Assembly (NCBI RefSeq): GCF_021290385.1
Contig: NZ_CP089928.1
Span: 3,490,001 to 3,554,000 of the forward strand
Origin: Microbulbifer sp. YPW16
GTDB lineage: Bacteria > Pseudomonadota > Gammaproteobacteria > Pseudomonadales > Cellvibrionaceae
Direction of reading: 5' to 3'
Length of the DNA: 64,000 bases
The notes under the pieces were generated by a model. That model was not told where the DNA came from and made no database searches. It worked only from the letters and a program-made list of their open reading frames with translations. The position numbers were made by a program, and so were the translations under genes. Shown here piece after piece: positions 57,362-64,000 of this stretch; within the stretch, counting starts at the first letter, position 1; the number at the start of each line of letters is the position of its first letter.

Positions 57362-57449
57362 CTCTCCTGGCCAGCTGGCGCCCTTGAGAACCCGGTTGCG
57401 GACAGGTATAAGGTGTGCGGGCAAGTATCTGAGCGAAGTGGGGAGAGTT

Positions 57450-57860
57450 ATGGCGGCGGGGCAAAAGATCGTACATGTGGCAGTGGGCGTGGTGCGACGT
57501 GACGACGGCCGCATCCTGATTGCCCGTCGTCCCGATCACCTGCATATGGGCGGGCGCTGGGAGTTTCCCGGCGGCAAGGTGGAAGAGGGGGAGCCGGTTG
57601 GCGACGCGCTGGCCCGCGAGCTGCGAGAGGAAGTGGGCCTCGATGTCTCCCGGCTGCAGCCGCTGGCGGAAATCCGCCACCAATACCCTGAAAAAACTGT
57701 CCTGCTGGATACCTGGTGGGTCCATTGCTTTACCGGCAATGCCCGGGGCCTGGAGGGGCAGGAGGTCCGCTGGGTGACAGTGGGCGAGCTGGATGATTAC
57801 TGCTTCCCGGATGCCAACCGGGATATCATCACCGCAATCCGCGCGGCGACCACATCCTGA
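57450..57860 (+). CDS. mutT: MutT, 8-oxo-dGTP diphosphatase (Nudix)
   Basis: Cleans the nucleotide pool of 8-oxo-dGTP. The 136-residue protein has a complete Nudix box, GGKVEEGEPVGDALARELRE followed by EVGL, and starts MAAGQKIVHVAVGVVRRDDG. GGGGAGAG precedes the ATG at 57450. A longer frame from 57267 overlaps the small ORF and is not supported. Proximity to secA and yacG/coaE matches other gammaproteobacteria. Confidence 0.92.
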   Translation: MAAGQKIVHVAVGVVRRDDGRILIARRPDHLHMGGRWEFPGGKVEEGEPVGDALARELREEVGLDVSRLQPLAEIRHQYPEKTVLLDTWWVHCFTGNARGLEGQEVRWVTVGELDDYCFPDANRDIITAIRAATTS

Positions 57861-57902
57861 TCCAGTCTCCAGCCACGACACTGGCCCCAGTTTGGGAGTT
57901 CG

Positions 57903-57930
57903 CCCGCAGGAGCGGCCGCTGGCCGCGATC
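57903..57930 (+). repeat. REP-like palindromic element, copy 1
   Basis: CCCGCAGGAGCGGCCGCTGG then CCGCGATC. Internal palindrome GCGGCC-GCTG-GGCCGC form; resembles Pseudomonas REP elements with GGAGCGG and CGCGA ends. It lies between the convergent mutT and yacG genes. No ORF in the rest of 57861-58079. Confidence 0.7.
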
Positions 57931-58079
57931 TCCCGAACCCTCCAACTGACACAGCCGGCACACCGCTGGGTCGGCACACGACGCTACCCGGTAACCTGCC
58001 AGGCTAAACCCGCGAGAGGGGTGGCCTGGTTGTGGCCGGAATGCCTTATACCCGGGTGGGAGAAAAACGGGGCGAGGTA

Positions 58080-58301
58080 TCAGTGCCGGGTTTTGTTGGG
58101 ATCCAGGTCCTCGCTCAGCACATCGTCATAGACCGGCTGCCCGGGGATCTTGTGGCCCTCACTGGCCCATTCCCCCAGGTCGATCAGCTTGCAGCGCTCA
58201 CTGCAGAAAGGGCGGAAGGGGTACTTTTGGGCATCCCACTCGATTGGCTTTTTGCAGGTGGGGCAGTTTACGGTAGGGCGGTCGGCAGTCTTCTTGGTCA
58301 T
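58080..58301 (-). CDS. yacG: YacG, zinc-binding DNA gyrase inhibitor
   Basis: Small zinc protein of 73 residues that inhibits GyrB in E. coli. Zinc ligands C13, C16, C33 and C37 (NCPTCKK, FCSERC) and [15 protein letters not shown] are diagnostic. It lies six bases after coaE in the same direction. Confidence 0.95.
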   Translation of the reverse strand: MTKKTADRPTVNCPTCKKPIEWDAQKYPFRPFCSERCKLIDLGEWASEGHKIPGQPVYDDVLSEDLDPNKTRH

Positions 58302-58307
58302 AACTCT

Positions 58308-58913
58308 TCAGTGGTCGGCGGATTCAGCCAGCTGCAGGTACTTCCGGTGCAGCTCGGCAACCTGGGCGCCAAGGCTGGCGAGGTCGCCCGCATTATCCAG
58401 AATATCGTCCGCCCGTGCCAGCCGCTCCTCACGGGACAGTTGCGTGGCCATGATCCTGCGGATCTGTTCGGGGCTATTGCCATCGCGGCTGCCCGCGCGC
58501 GCCAGTTGCACCTCTTCCGGTACATCCACCACGCAGACGCGCTGTACCAGCTCGTACTGGCCGGACTCGATCAACAGGGGGGATTCCAGGATGGCGTAGG
58601 GACTGTCACTTGTCCGGAGCGCACGGATAATTTCCTCGCGGATCAGCGGATGCAGCAGGGCCTCCAGCCATTTGCGCTCTACCTCGCTGGCGAAGACCCG
58701 CTGGCGAAGACCCGCCCGGTCCAGCTCGCCGCTGTCCAGCAGTATTCCGGCACCAAAGTGGGAAGCAATCTTCTCGAGCGCGGGCATGCCCGGTTGCACC
58801 ACCACCCGTGCCGCCCAGTCAGCATCCACCACATTGATGCCGTGCTCGCGAAAACAGGAGGCTGCCGCAGACTTGCCGCTGCCAATACCCCCGGTCAACC
58901 CAATTGTCAGCAT
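58308..58913 (-). CDS. coaE: Dephospho-CoA kinase
   Basis: Last step of coenzyme A synthesis. 201 residues; Walker A GLTGGIGSGKSAA at the N-terminus, VDADWAARVVVQPG, and VDVPEEVQLARA. It follows pilD in direction, as in Pseudomonas (pilD-coaE-yacG). Confidence 0.97.
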   Translation of the reverse strand: MLTIGLTGGIGSGKSAAASCFREHGINVVDADWAARVVVQPGMPALEKIASHFGAGILLDSGELDRAGLRQRVFASEVERKWLEALLHPLIREEIIRALRTSDSPYAILESPLLIESGQYELVQRVCVVDVPEEVQLARAGSRDGNSPEQIRRIMATQLSREERLARADDILDNAGDLASLGAQVAELHRKYLQLAESADH

Positions 58914-58929
58914 GTGGAGCCACCTTCAC

Positions 58930-58957
58930 CCGTGGGAGCGGCCCATGGCCGCGAACC
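58930..58957 (+). repeat. REP-like palindromic element, copy 2
   Basis: CCCGTGGGAGCGGCCCATGG then CCGCGAAC. Stem GCGGCC/GGCCGC around CAT. Same orientation as copies 1 and 3; lies 17 bases upstream of the coaE start. Confidence 0.75.
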
Positions 58958-58987
58958 AGTCACCAGTCAATAAACCGGCAATCATCA

Positions 58988-59015
58988 CCCGTAGGAGCGG
59001 CCGCTGGCCGCGACC
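58988..59015 (+). repeat. REP-like palindromic element, copy 3
   Basis: CCCGTAGGAGCGGCCGCTGG then CCGCGACC. It is 58 bases from copy 2 in tandem and identical to copy 1 over the GGAGCGG...CCGCGA core. Confidence 0.75.
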
Positions 59016-59032
59016 CACCAGCTTCTATAAAG

Positions 59033-59917
59033 TTAGCCGCCCAGCCCCGAATAACTCAGGTACCACCCCATCAACTGCTCGCCCCACAGCATCGCAATCC
59101 AGCCGGCACCGGCCAGGTAGGGTCCGAAAGCAATGGGCAGGTTCTTGTCGCGCCCGGCAATAGCACTCCAGGTAAGGCCGGCGACCGCGCCGACCGCTGC
59201 CGAAAGCAGGATTACCAGCGGCAGCATCTGCCAGCCAAACCAGGCGCCGATAGCGGCCAGGATCTTGAAGTCCCCGGCGCCCATGCCTTCCTTGCCGGTC
59301 AGCAGCTTGAAGATATGGTAGACCGACCACAGCGCCAGGTAACCGGCAATGGCGCCAACCACCGCGTCCTGTAGCGGCACAAACAGCCCCCAGCAGTTCA
59401 CCAGCAGCCCCGCCCAGAGCAGGGGTAGGGTGATGTTGTCCGGCAGCAGCTGCTTGTCAAAATCGATGCCTGTCAGCGCTACCAGTGCCCAGGTAAACAC
59501 ACAGCCCGCCAGCGCCTGCCAGGTAAAGCCCAGTTGCCAGACCACAATGGCGGTCAGGATACCGGTGGCCAGTTCCACCAGCGGATAGCGTTTGGAAATA
59601 GGCGTAGCGCAGTTACTGCATTTTCCGCCCAGCGCCAGATAGCTGACCAGGGGGACATTGTGCCAGGGCTTGATTTCGGTATCGCAGTTGGGGCAGTGGG
59701 AGTGGGGGAGCACCAGGTTGAACGGCTCTTCCAGTTGTTCCTTTTCACCTGCCCTGGGCTCCTGGCCAAAGTAGCTGTAGAAATCGCGCTTGTACTCGCG
59801 CTCCATCATGATGGGGAGGCGGTAGATGACCACGTTCAGGAAGCTGCCGATGATGGCACCAAAAACGATAGCGCTGCCCAGGAGCAGCGCCTGGTAAGAA
59901 GCTAAAAAATCTAACAT
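59033..59917 (-). CDS. pilD: Prepilin peptidase/N-methyltransferase PilD
   Basis: Inner-membrane aspartic protease that cleaves and methylates type IV prepilins and type II secretion pseudopilins. 294 residues; zinc tetracysteine CPNCDTEIKPWHNVP...KCSNC, about eight transmembrane helices, catalytic aspartates in LTGIDFDKQLLPD and GAGDFK. Twelve bases after pilC. Confidence 0.96.
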   Translation of the reverse strand: MLDFLASYQALLLGSAIVFGAIIGSFLNVVIYRLPIMMEREYKRDFYSYFGQEPRAGEKEQLEEPFNLVLPHSHCPNCDTEIKPWHNVPLVSYLALGGKCSNCATPISKRYPLVELATGILTAIVVWQLGFTWQALAGCVFTWALVALTGIDFDKQLLPDNITLPLLWAGLLVNCWGLFVPLQDAVVGAIAGYLALWSVYHIFKLLTGKEGMGAGDFKILAAIGAWFGWQMLPLVILLSAAVGAVAGLTWSAIAGRDKNLPIAFGPYLAGAGWIAMLWGEQLMGWYLSYSGLGG

Positions 59918-59929
59918 TGGCTACTTTTC

Positions 59930-61141
59930 TTAAACCACCTGGCCCAGCTGGAAGATAGGCAGATACATGGCAACCATCAGGCCGCCCACCAGGATACCCA
60001 GGACGGCCATAATCATCGGCTCGAGCAGGGTGGTCAGGTTGTCCACCATATTGTCTACGGCCTCCTCATAGAAATCGGCAGCCTTAGCCAGCATATCGTC
60101 CAGGGCACCGGATTCTTCGCCAATTGCGGCCATTTGCACCAGCATGGAGGGATACAGTCCCGAACTGCGCAGCGCGGCATTGAGCGGAATGCCGGTGGCG
60201 ACTGAATCCCGGATCTTGAGTGTTGCTTCCTCATAGACACTGTTACCCGTTGCCCCGGCAACGGACTTGAGCGCATCAATCAGGGGGACACCCGCTGCAA
60301 ATGTGGTCGAGAGCGTACGGCCAAAGCGTGCCGCAATAGAGTTGTAGGTGATGGCTCCAATAATTGGCAGTTTTAGCATCAGTCGGTCAAAGAAACGGGA
60401 AACTTTCTTGTTACGTTTTTTTACCTCAAGAGTTCCCCCTATTGAGATCACTGCCAGGATAAGGGCAATGAACCAGTTGGCCTGCATCCATTCAGACATG
60501 GCAACAACCATTTGCGTAAATGCAGGCAAGTCTGCACCGAAGCTGGAGAAGGTCTGGGCAAACTGGGGAACCACCTTGATTAGGAGGATAGAGGTCACCA
60601 CAATCGCAACGACAATAACGGCGATCGGGTAGGTCATAGCCTTCTTTATTTTGGCTTTAAGCTGTTCCGTTTTTTCCTTGTAGGTGGCGATGCGGTCCAG
60701 CATGGTCTCCAGCGCACCCGACTGCTCACCCGAGGCCACAAGATTACAGAACAGATCATCGAAGTACAGCGGATGTTTCCGTAATGCTTCAGCAAATGCG
60801 GTACCCGATGAAACATCATCCCGGATCTTGAAAACGAGGTCCCTCACCCCATCGTTCTCGAGGCCATCGGCCACAATGTCGAAGCTCTGCACCAGGGGTA
60901 CGCCAGCCTTCATCATTGTGGCCAGCTGCCGAGTAAAGAGCGCAATATCCGCGGGTTTGACCTTCTTTGTTCCACCAAAGAGTGGTTTCGGCTTCTTCTG
61001 GACCTTGTTGGCTATGATCCCCTGCTTGCGCAACTGTGCCTTGATCAGGGCGGGGGTAGTGCCGTTGATTTCTCCCTCGACCTTGTTGCCTTTATTGTCC
61101 ACACCCTTGTAGACATATGCGACTGCTGTGGCATTGGCCAT
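59930..61141 (-). CDS. pilC: Type IV pilus inner-membrane platform protein PilC
   Basis: Platform protein coupling the PilB motor to pilus assembly. 403 residues, two GspF-type domains (FTRQLATMMKAGVPLVQSFD and FGRTLSTTFAAGVPLIDALK), three to four transmembrane helices, LLEPMIMAVLGILVGGLMVAMYLPIF near the end. It lies between pilB and pilD in the usual order. Confidence 0.97.
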   Translation of the reverse strand: MANATAVAYVYKGVDNKGNKVEGEINGTTPALIKAQLRKQGIIANKVQKKPKPLFGGTKKVKPADIALFTRQLATMMKAGVPLVQSFDIVADGLENDGVRDLVFKIRDDVSSGTAFAEALRKHPLYFDDLFCNLVASGEQSGALETMLDRIATYKEKTEQLKAKIKKAMTYPIAVIVVAIVVTSILLIKVVPQFAQTFSSFGADLPAFTQMVVAMSEWMQANWFIALILAVISIGGTLEVKKRNKKVSRFFDRLMLKLPIIGAITYNSIAARFGRTLSTTFAAGVPLIDALKSVAGATGNSVYEEATLKIRDSVATGIPLNAALRSSGLYPSMLVQMAAIGEESGALDDMLAKAADFYEEAVDNMVDNLTTLLEPMIMAVLGILVGGLMVAMYLPIFQLGQVV

Positions 61142-61274
61142 GGTGTCGTTCCTGTTGTTATTCTGCCGCGGGTTTACCGCTTGTGCTCAACTATTGGTGG
61201 CTTCCTCAGGGTAACTGGGGAAGCGTTAATTTTCGCTGCCGCTGGCCAGGATATAGGCCATACCGAGGGGATGC

Positions 61275-62987
61275 TCAGTCCTTGGTCACGCGGTTTGCCT
61301 CTTCAAGGCTTGTCACACCCATTACCACCTTACGCAGGGCCGAATTCCGAAGGTTATTAAACCCTTCTTTTCGAGCCTGGTCGGCAATCTGGATGGAATT
61401 ACCACCTTCCATGATAATTCGGGATATGCCTTGGGTGATGCGAACCACTTCATAGACACCCACCCGGCCTTTATAGCCCTTCGAGCAGTGCTCACAGCCC
61501 ACCGGCTGATAGATCTTCCACTCTTTTTGTGGGATGCTGACCATGTCGAAGCCCTCCTCTTTCAGTACCTCTGCTGGAAGGGTGACTGGCTTCTTGCACT
61601 CGCTACAGAGGCGACGTGCGAGCCGCTGGGCAATGATCAGGCTTACAGAGGTGGCGATATTGAAAGTAGGCACGCCCATATTCATCAGGCGGGTCAGGGT
61701 TTCGGGGGCGGAATTGGTGTGAAGGGTGGATAGCACCAGATGGCCCGTTTGGGCAGCCTTGATTGCGATCTCTGCCGTTTCCAGGTCCCGGATCTCACCT
61801 ACCATCACAATATCGGGGTCCTGCCGCAAGAAGGAACGGAGGGCCTCAGCGAAATTAAGCCCGACCTTACTGGAAACGTTAACCTGGTTGATCCCCTCCA
61901 GATTAATCTCTACCGGGTCCTCCGCGGTTGATATGTTGCGTTCAGGCGTATTGAGGATGTTCAGGCCGGTGTAAAGCGAGACGGTTTTACCCGAACCTGT
62001 CGGGCCGGTCACGAGGATCATACCCTGTGGCTGGGCCAGGGCATCCATGTACATTTTCTTCTGGTCTTCTTCATACCCCAGGGCATCGATGCCCATTTTG
62101 GCTGAGGACGGATCCAGAATCCGGAGTACAATCTTCTCGCCCCATAATGTAGGCAAACTGTTGACCCGGAAGTCAATCGCCTTGGTCTTGGACAGCTTCA
62201 TCTTGATGCGACCGTCCTGGGGAACCCGGCGTTCGGAGATGTCCATCTTGGACATGACTTTCAAACGTGCTGAAATCCGAGCCTGAAGCTGAATTGGGGG
62301 GTTGGCGATTTCGTGCAGCACGCCATCGGTGCGGAAGCGTACCCGATAGGACTTCTCATACGGCTCGAAGTGGATATCCGATGCGCCCGACCTGATCGCA
62401 TCCAGTAGAACCTTGTTCACAAAGCGGACAACCGGGGCTTCGTCACCGCCGGGATCGTCATCCTGGCCCTGGTCTTTGTTACTTCCTTCTACATCGAGAG
62501 CGTCCAGTTCCTCATCGTCCATGCCATCGAGACCTGCTCCCATGTCCCCGCTATGGGACAGGTAGCTATCGATAGCTTTGGCAAGCTTGTCGGCTTCTAC
62601 CAGGACGGCATCAGTGTTCAGGCCGGTGTTGAAATTGATTTCGTCCAGCGCGGACAGGTTGGTGGGGTCTGCGACAGCGACAAACAGCCGATTGCCACGC
62701 TTATAGAGGGGCAGGGCGAAGTGCTTGCTTATTAGCCTGTCGTCAACCACACCCTGCGGGATCAGCTCGAAATTGTAGGCACCCAGGTCAAACAGAGGTG
62801 AGCCGAATGCATGAGCGGCGGTGCTGGCCAGCTCACGACTGTTGATGAGTTTGGCCTCTACTGCATGCTGGGCAAAAGTCTGGTTCTCGCGCTGGGCTGC
62901 CTTTGTGGCAGAGGCCGCGGTGGCTTCGTCCAGTTTTTTGTCGGCTACCAGTCGCTTGGCCAGGCCGCTGAGGGGAATACTACTCAT
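61275..62987 (-). CDS. pilB: Type IV pilus assembly ATPase PilB
   Basis: Hexameric extension motor. 570 residues; N-terminal MshEN domain, Walker A GPTGSGKTVSLY, Asp box, Walker B MVGEIRDLETAEIA, and a C-terminal tetracysteine (CSECKK...CEHCSKGYKG). The gap of 133 bases to pilC is larger than that between pilC and pilD. Confidence 0.97.
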   Translation of the reverse strand: MSSIPLSGLAKRLVADKKLDEATAASATKAAQRENQTFAQHAVEAKLINSRELASTAAHAFGSPLFDLGAYNFELIPQGVVDDRLISKHFALPLYKRGNRLFVAVADPTNLSALDEINFNTGLNTDAVLVEADKLAKAIDSYLSHSGDMGAGLDGMDDEELDALDVEGSNKDQGQDDDPGGDEAPVVRFVNKVLLDAIRSGASDIHFEPYEKSYRVRFRTDGVLHEIANPPIQLQARISARLKVMSKMDISERRVPQDGRIKMKLSKTKAIDFRVNSLPTLWGEKIVLRILDPSSAKMGIDALGYEEDQKKMYMDALAQPQGMILVTGPTGSGKTVSLYTGLNILNTPERNISTAEDPVEINLEGINQVNVSSKVGLNFAEALRSFLRQDPDIVMVGEIRDLETAEIAIKAAQTGHLVLSTLHTNSAPETLTRLMNMGVPTFNIATSVSLIIAQRLARRLCSECKKPVTLPAEVLKEEGFDMVSIPQKEWKIYQPVGCEHCSKGYKGRVGVYEVVRITQGISRIIMEGGNSIQIADQARKEGFNNLRNSALRKVVMGVTSLEEANRVTKD

Positions 62988-63217
62988 GATCTACCGTGCT
63001 GACTCTCGGTGATAGCAACGCTTGAACGCGCATTTTGTATATTTTTTAAACGATAAGTGCTTGCATGGAGCGCCGAATACCGGGTTTTGCGGTGAATTTC
63101 GAAATGCGCACAGCAAGTGGCTCAATATATCGAATTCACCCTTGAAGGCCAATCTCCCCTTTTCCTAGTTGGGATTAAGGCCAAATTATTGCCAAGTTCT
63201 GTGCATACGGAGGTGTT

Positions 63218-63298
63218 TTGAGCAGTGGTAGCTGGGGGCGTGGCTACAGCGGAAGCGTGGAGGAGGTGTATATGGAGAACCTTGCGATTAAAAATTGA
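63218..63298 (+). CDS. Possible 26-codon peptide with strong ribosome-binding sites
   Basis: TTG at 63218 preceded by GGAGGTG; the peptide would be MSSGSWGRGYSGSVEEVYME and six more residues, stop at 63296. An internal in-frame ATG at 63272 has GGAGGAGGTG before it. Two near-perfect ribosome-binding sites in 60 bases are suggestive, but such short frames are often chance. Confidence 0.25.
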   Translation: MSSGSWGRGYSGSVEEVYMENLAIKN

Positions 63299-63345
63299 TC
63301 AGCTGCGTTAACGCGTGCCGCTGTTTGCGTGTAACTGACAATATT

Positions 63346-63367
63346 CGTCACTTTTTACGGTGTGACG
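63346..63367. promoter_or_regulatory. Inverted repeat, candidate PilR-type activator site
   Basis: CGTCAC (63346-63351), ten-base spacer, GTGACG (63362-63367). It lies 100-125 bases before the predicted pilA transcription start, where sigma-54 activators bind. Confidence 0.45.
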
Positions 63368-63441
63368 CTTGGCTTGAATGAGGCCGGCTAAAAAATAGGC
63401 TGGAAATTCGCTGTTTTGCGGCCAGGGCGAGCTTGCGCGAA

Positions 63442-63458
63442 TTGGCACAAACCTTGTA
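63442..63458 (+). promoter_or_regulatory. Sigma-54 (-24/-12) promoter for pilA
   Basis: TTGGCACAAACCTTGTA fits the sigma-54 consensus TTGGCAC-N5-TTGCA except GT for GC at -12. Transcription would start near 63470, 55 bases before the pilA ATG. PilR-dependent sigma-54 control of pilA is established in Pseudomonas. Confidence 0.75.
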
Positions 63459-63524
63459 TCTTTTACCGCGACTTCCTCACGGGATTTCACTTTGAACAAC
63501 AATGTCTGTATGGAGACGGTTACA

Positions 63525-63968
63525 ATGAAACAACAAAAGGGTTTTACTCTTATTGAATTGATGATCGTGGTAGCGATCATCGGTATTCTCGCTGCAGTAG
63601 CGCTGCCGGCCTACCAGGACTACACCGCGCGTGCCCAGGTGACTGAGGCTGTTAACCTTATGGGTGGACTGAAGAGCACCGTGACTGAGATCTATAGTAC
63701 TGAAGGTTCATTTGATGATGCTGACAGCGGATCACTTGGAATTCCTGCTGCCGCAGACGTCACCGGCGATAACGTACAGGGCGTCACTGTTACTAATGGT
63801 GTAATCACTGCGCAGATGGCTTCCTCTAATGTTGCTGAGGCCATTCAGGACGCAACAATTTCCATGAGCCCGGTAACTAGTTCTGGTTCCATTGATTGGG
63901 TCTGCGTGCCGGGTCTTACAGGCACTGCCCTTGACAATAAGTACCTGCCGTCTGAGTGTCGCACCTAA
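63525..63968 (+). CDS. pilA: Type IVa major pilin PilA
   Basis: Pilus subunit. 147 residues; leader MKQQKG cleaved before [20 protein letters not shown], with Glu5 of the mature protein. The head domain is rich in Ser/Thr/Ala/Val, and two cysteines near the end (WVC and SEC, about 20 apart) form the D-loop. The ATG at 63525 follows GGAG by nine bases. Codon use is AT-richer than in neighbours, as usual for pilins. Divergent from pilB. Confidence 0.97.
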   Translation: MKQQKGFTLIELMIVVAIIGILAAVALPAYQDYTARAQVTEAVNLMGGLKSTVTEIYSTEGSFDDADSGSLGIPAAADVTGDNVQGVTVTNGVITAQMASSNVAEAIQDATISMSPVTSSGSIDWVCVPGLTGTALDNKYLPSECRT

Positions 63969-64000
63969 TTAGCACGGTAGAGTTTTAAGTTGTAAAATGA

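Larger units (their letters stand above)
62988..63524. other. Divergent regulatory region pilB-pilA
   Basis: 537 bases holding a tiny ORF (63218-63298), a perfect dyad (63346-63367), a sigma-54-type promoter (63442-63458) and presumably the pilB promoter, which I cannot place. No other gene seen. Confidence 0.7.

Noticed and set aside
57903-59015. REP-like elements considered as part of a CRISPR array or attachment sites
   Set aside because: Only three copies, irregular spacing, palindromic core and no cas, integrase or tRNA gene nearby.

Overview
The window is 64 kb of high-GC chromosome from a gammaproteobacterium. Gene content and order (mlaC-ibaG-murA-hisG-hisD, rplM-rpsI-petABC-sspAB, lpoA-yraN-diaA-dolP beside rsmI, rnpB-mraZ-dcw cluster-lpxC-secA, argJ-mutT-yacG-coaE-pilDCB/pilA) resemble the Pseudomonas/Cellvibrio side of the class. 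A marine Microbulbifer-like member of the Cellvibrionales is my best guess; that is inference from gene order and protein style, not from a search. Nearly everything is housekeeping, densely packed, with short gaps. I see no tRNA, 16S/23S rRNA, CRISPR, prophage or insertion sequence.

Layout. 0-5.2 kb: partial yrbG-type antiporter, then divergently mlaC-ibaG-murA-hisG-hisD. 5.2-6.8 kb: reverse-strand NTF2-like secreted protein and a DegS/AlgW protease. 7-11.1 kb: single-subunit ATP sulfurylase, zapG (yhcB), zapE, rplM-rpsI. 11.4-17.5 kb: cytochrome bc1 operon in which cytochrome b and c1 are one 733-residue protein, sspA-sspB, a membrane diguanylate cyclase and a Yip1-family membrane protein. 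17.6-21.6 kb: LemA/M48 protease pair and a thiolase. 21.7-26.2 kb: dolP-diaA-yraN-lpoA opposite rsmI. 26.2-33.4 kb: an accessory stretch around rnpB holding a secreted prolyl oligopeptidase, an ATP-grasp ligase overlapping a CocE/NonD hydrolase, and a thioredoxin-fold protein. 33.4-50.3 kb: the division and cell-wall cluster mraZ-rsmH-ftsL-ftsI-murE-murF-mraY-murD-ftsW-murG-murC-ftsQ-ftsA-ftsZ, without ddlB. 50.6-57.9 kb: lpxC, an M23 peptidase, secA, argJ, a small ORF and mutT. 58-64 kb: yacG-coaE-pilD-pilC-pilB on the reverse strand and pilA forward behind a sigma-54-type promoter.

How it fits together. Most genes serve the envelope: peptidoglycan precursors (murA-G, mraY), septum assembly (ftsL/I/W/Q/A/Z, zapE, zapG), lipid A (lpxC), outer-membrane upkeep (mlaC, dolP, lpoA), envelope stress (degS/algW) and type IV pili. 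The points most worth following are the fused cytochrome b/c1, the translationally coupled ATP-grasp/CocE pair of unknown product, mlaC without mlaFED or mlaB, the missing ddlB, an SSQ instead of SSN motif in FtsI, a long basic tail on FtsQ, and three REP-like palindromes near coaE. Coordinates come from reading the sequence by eye. No database search was run, so family names rest on motif recognition.
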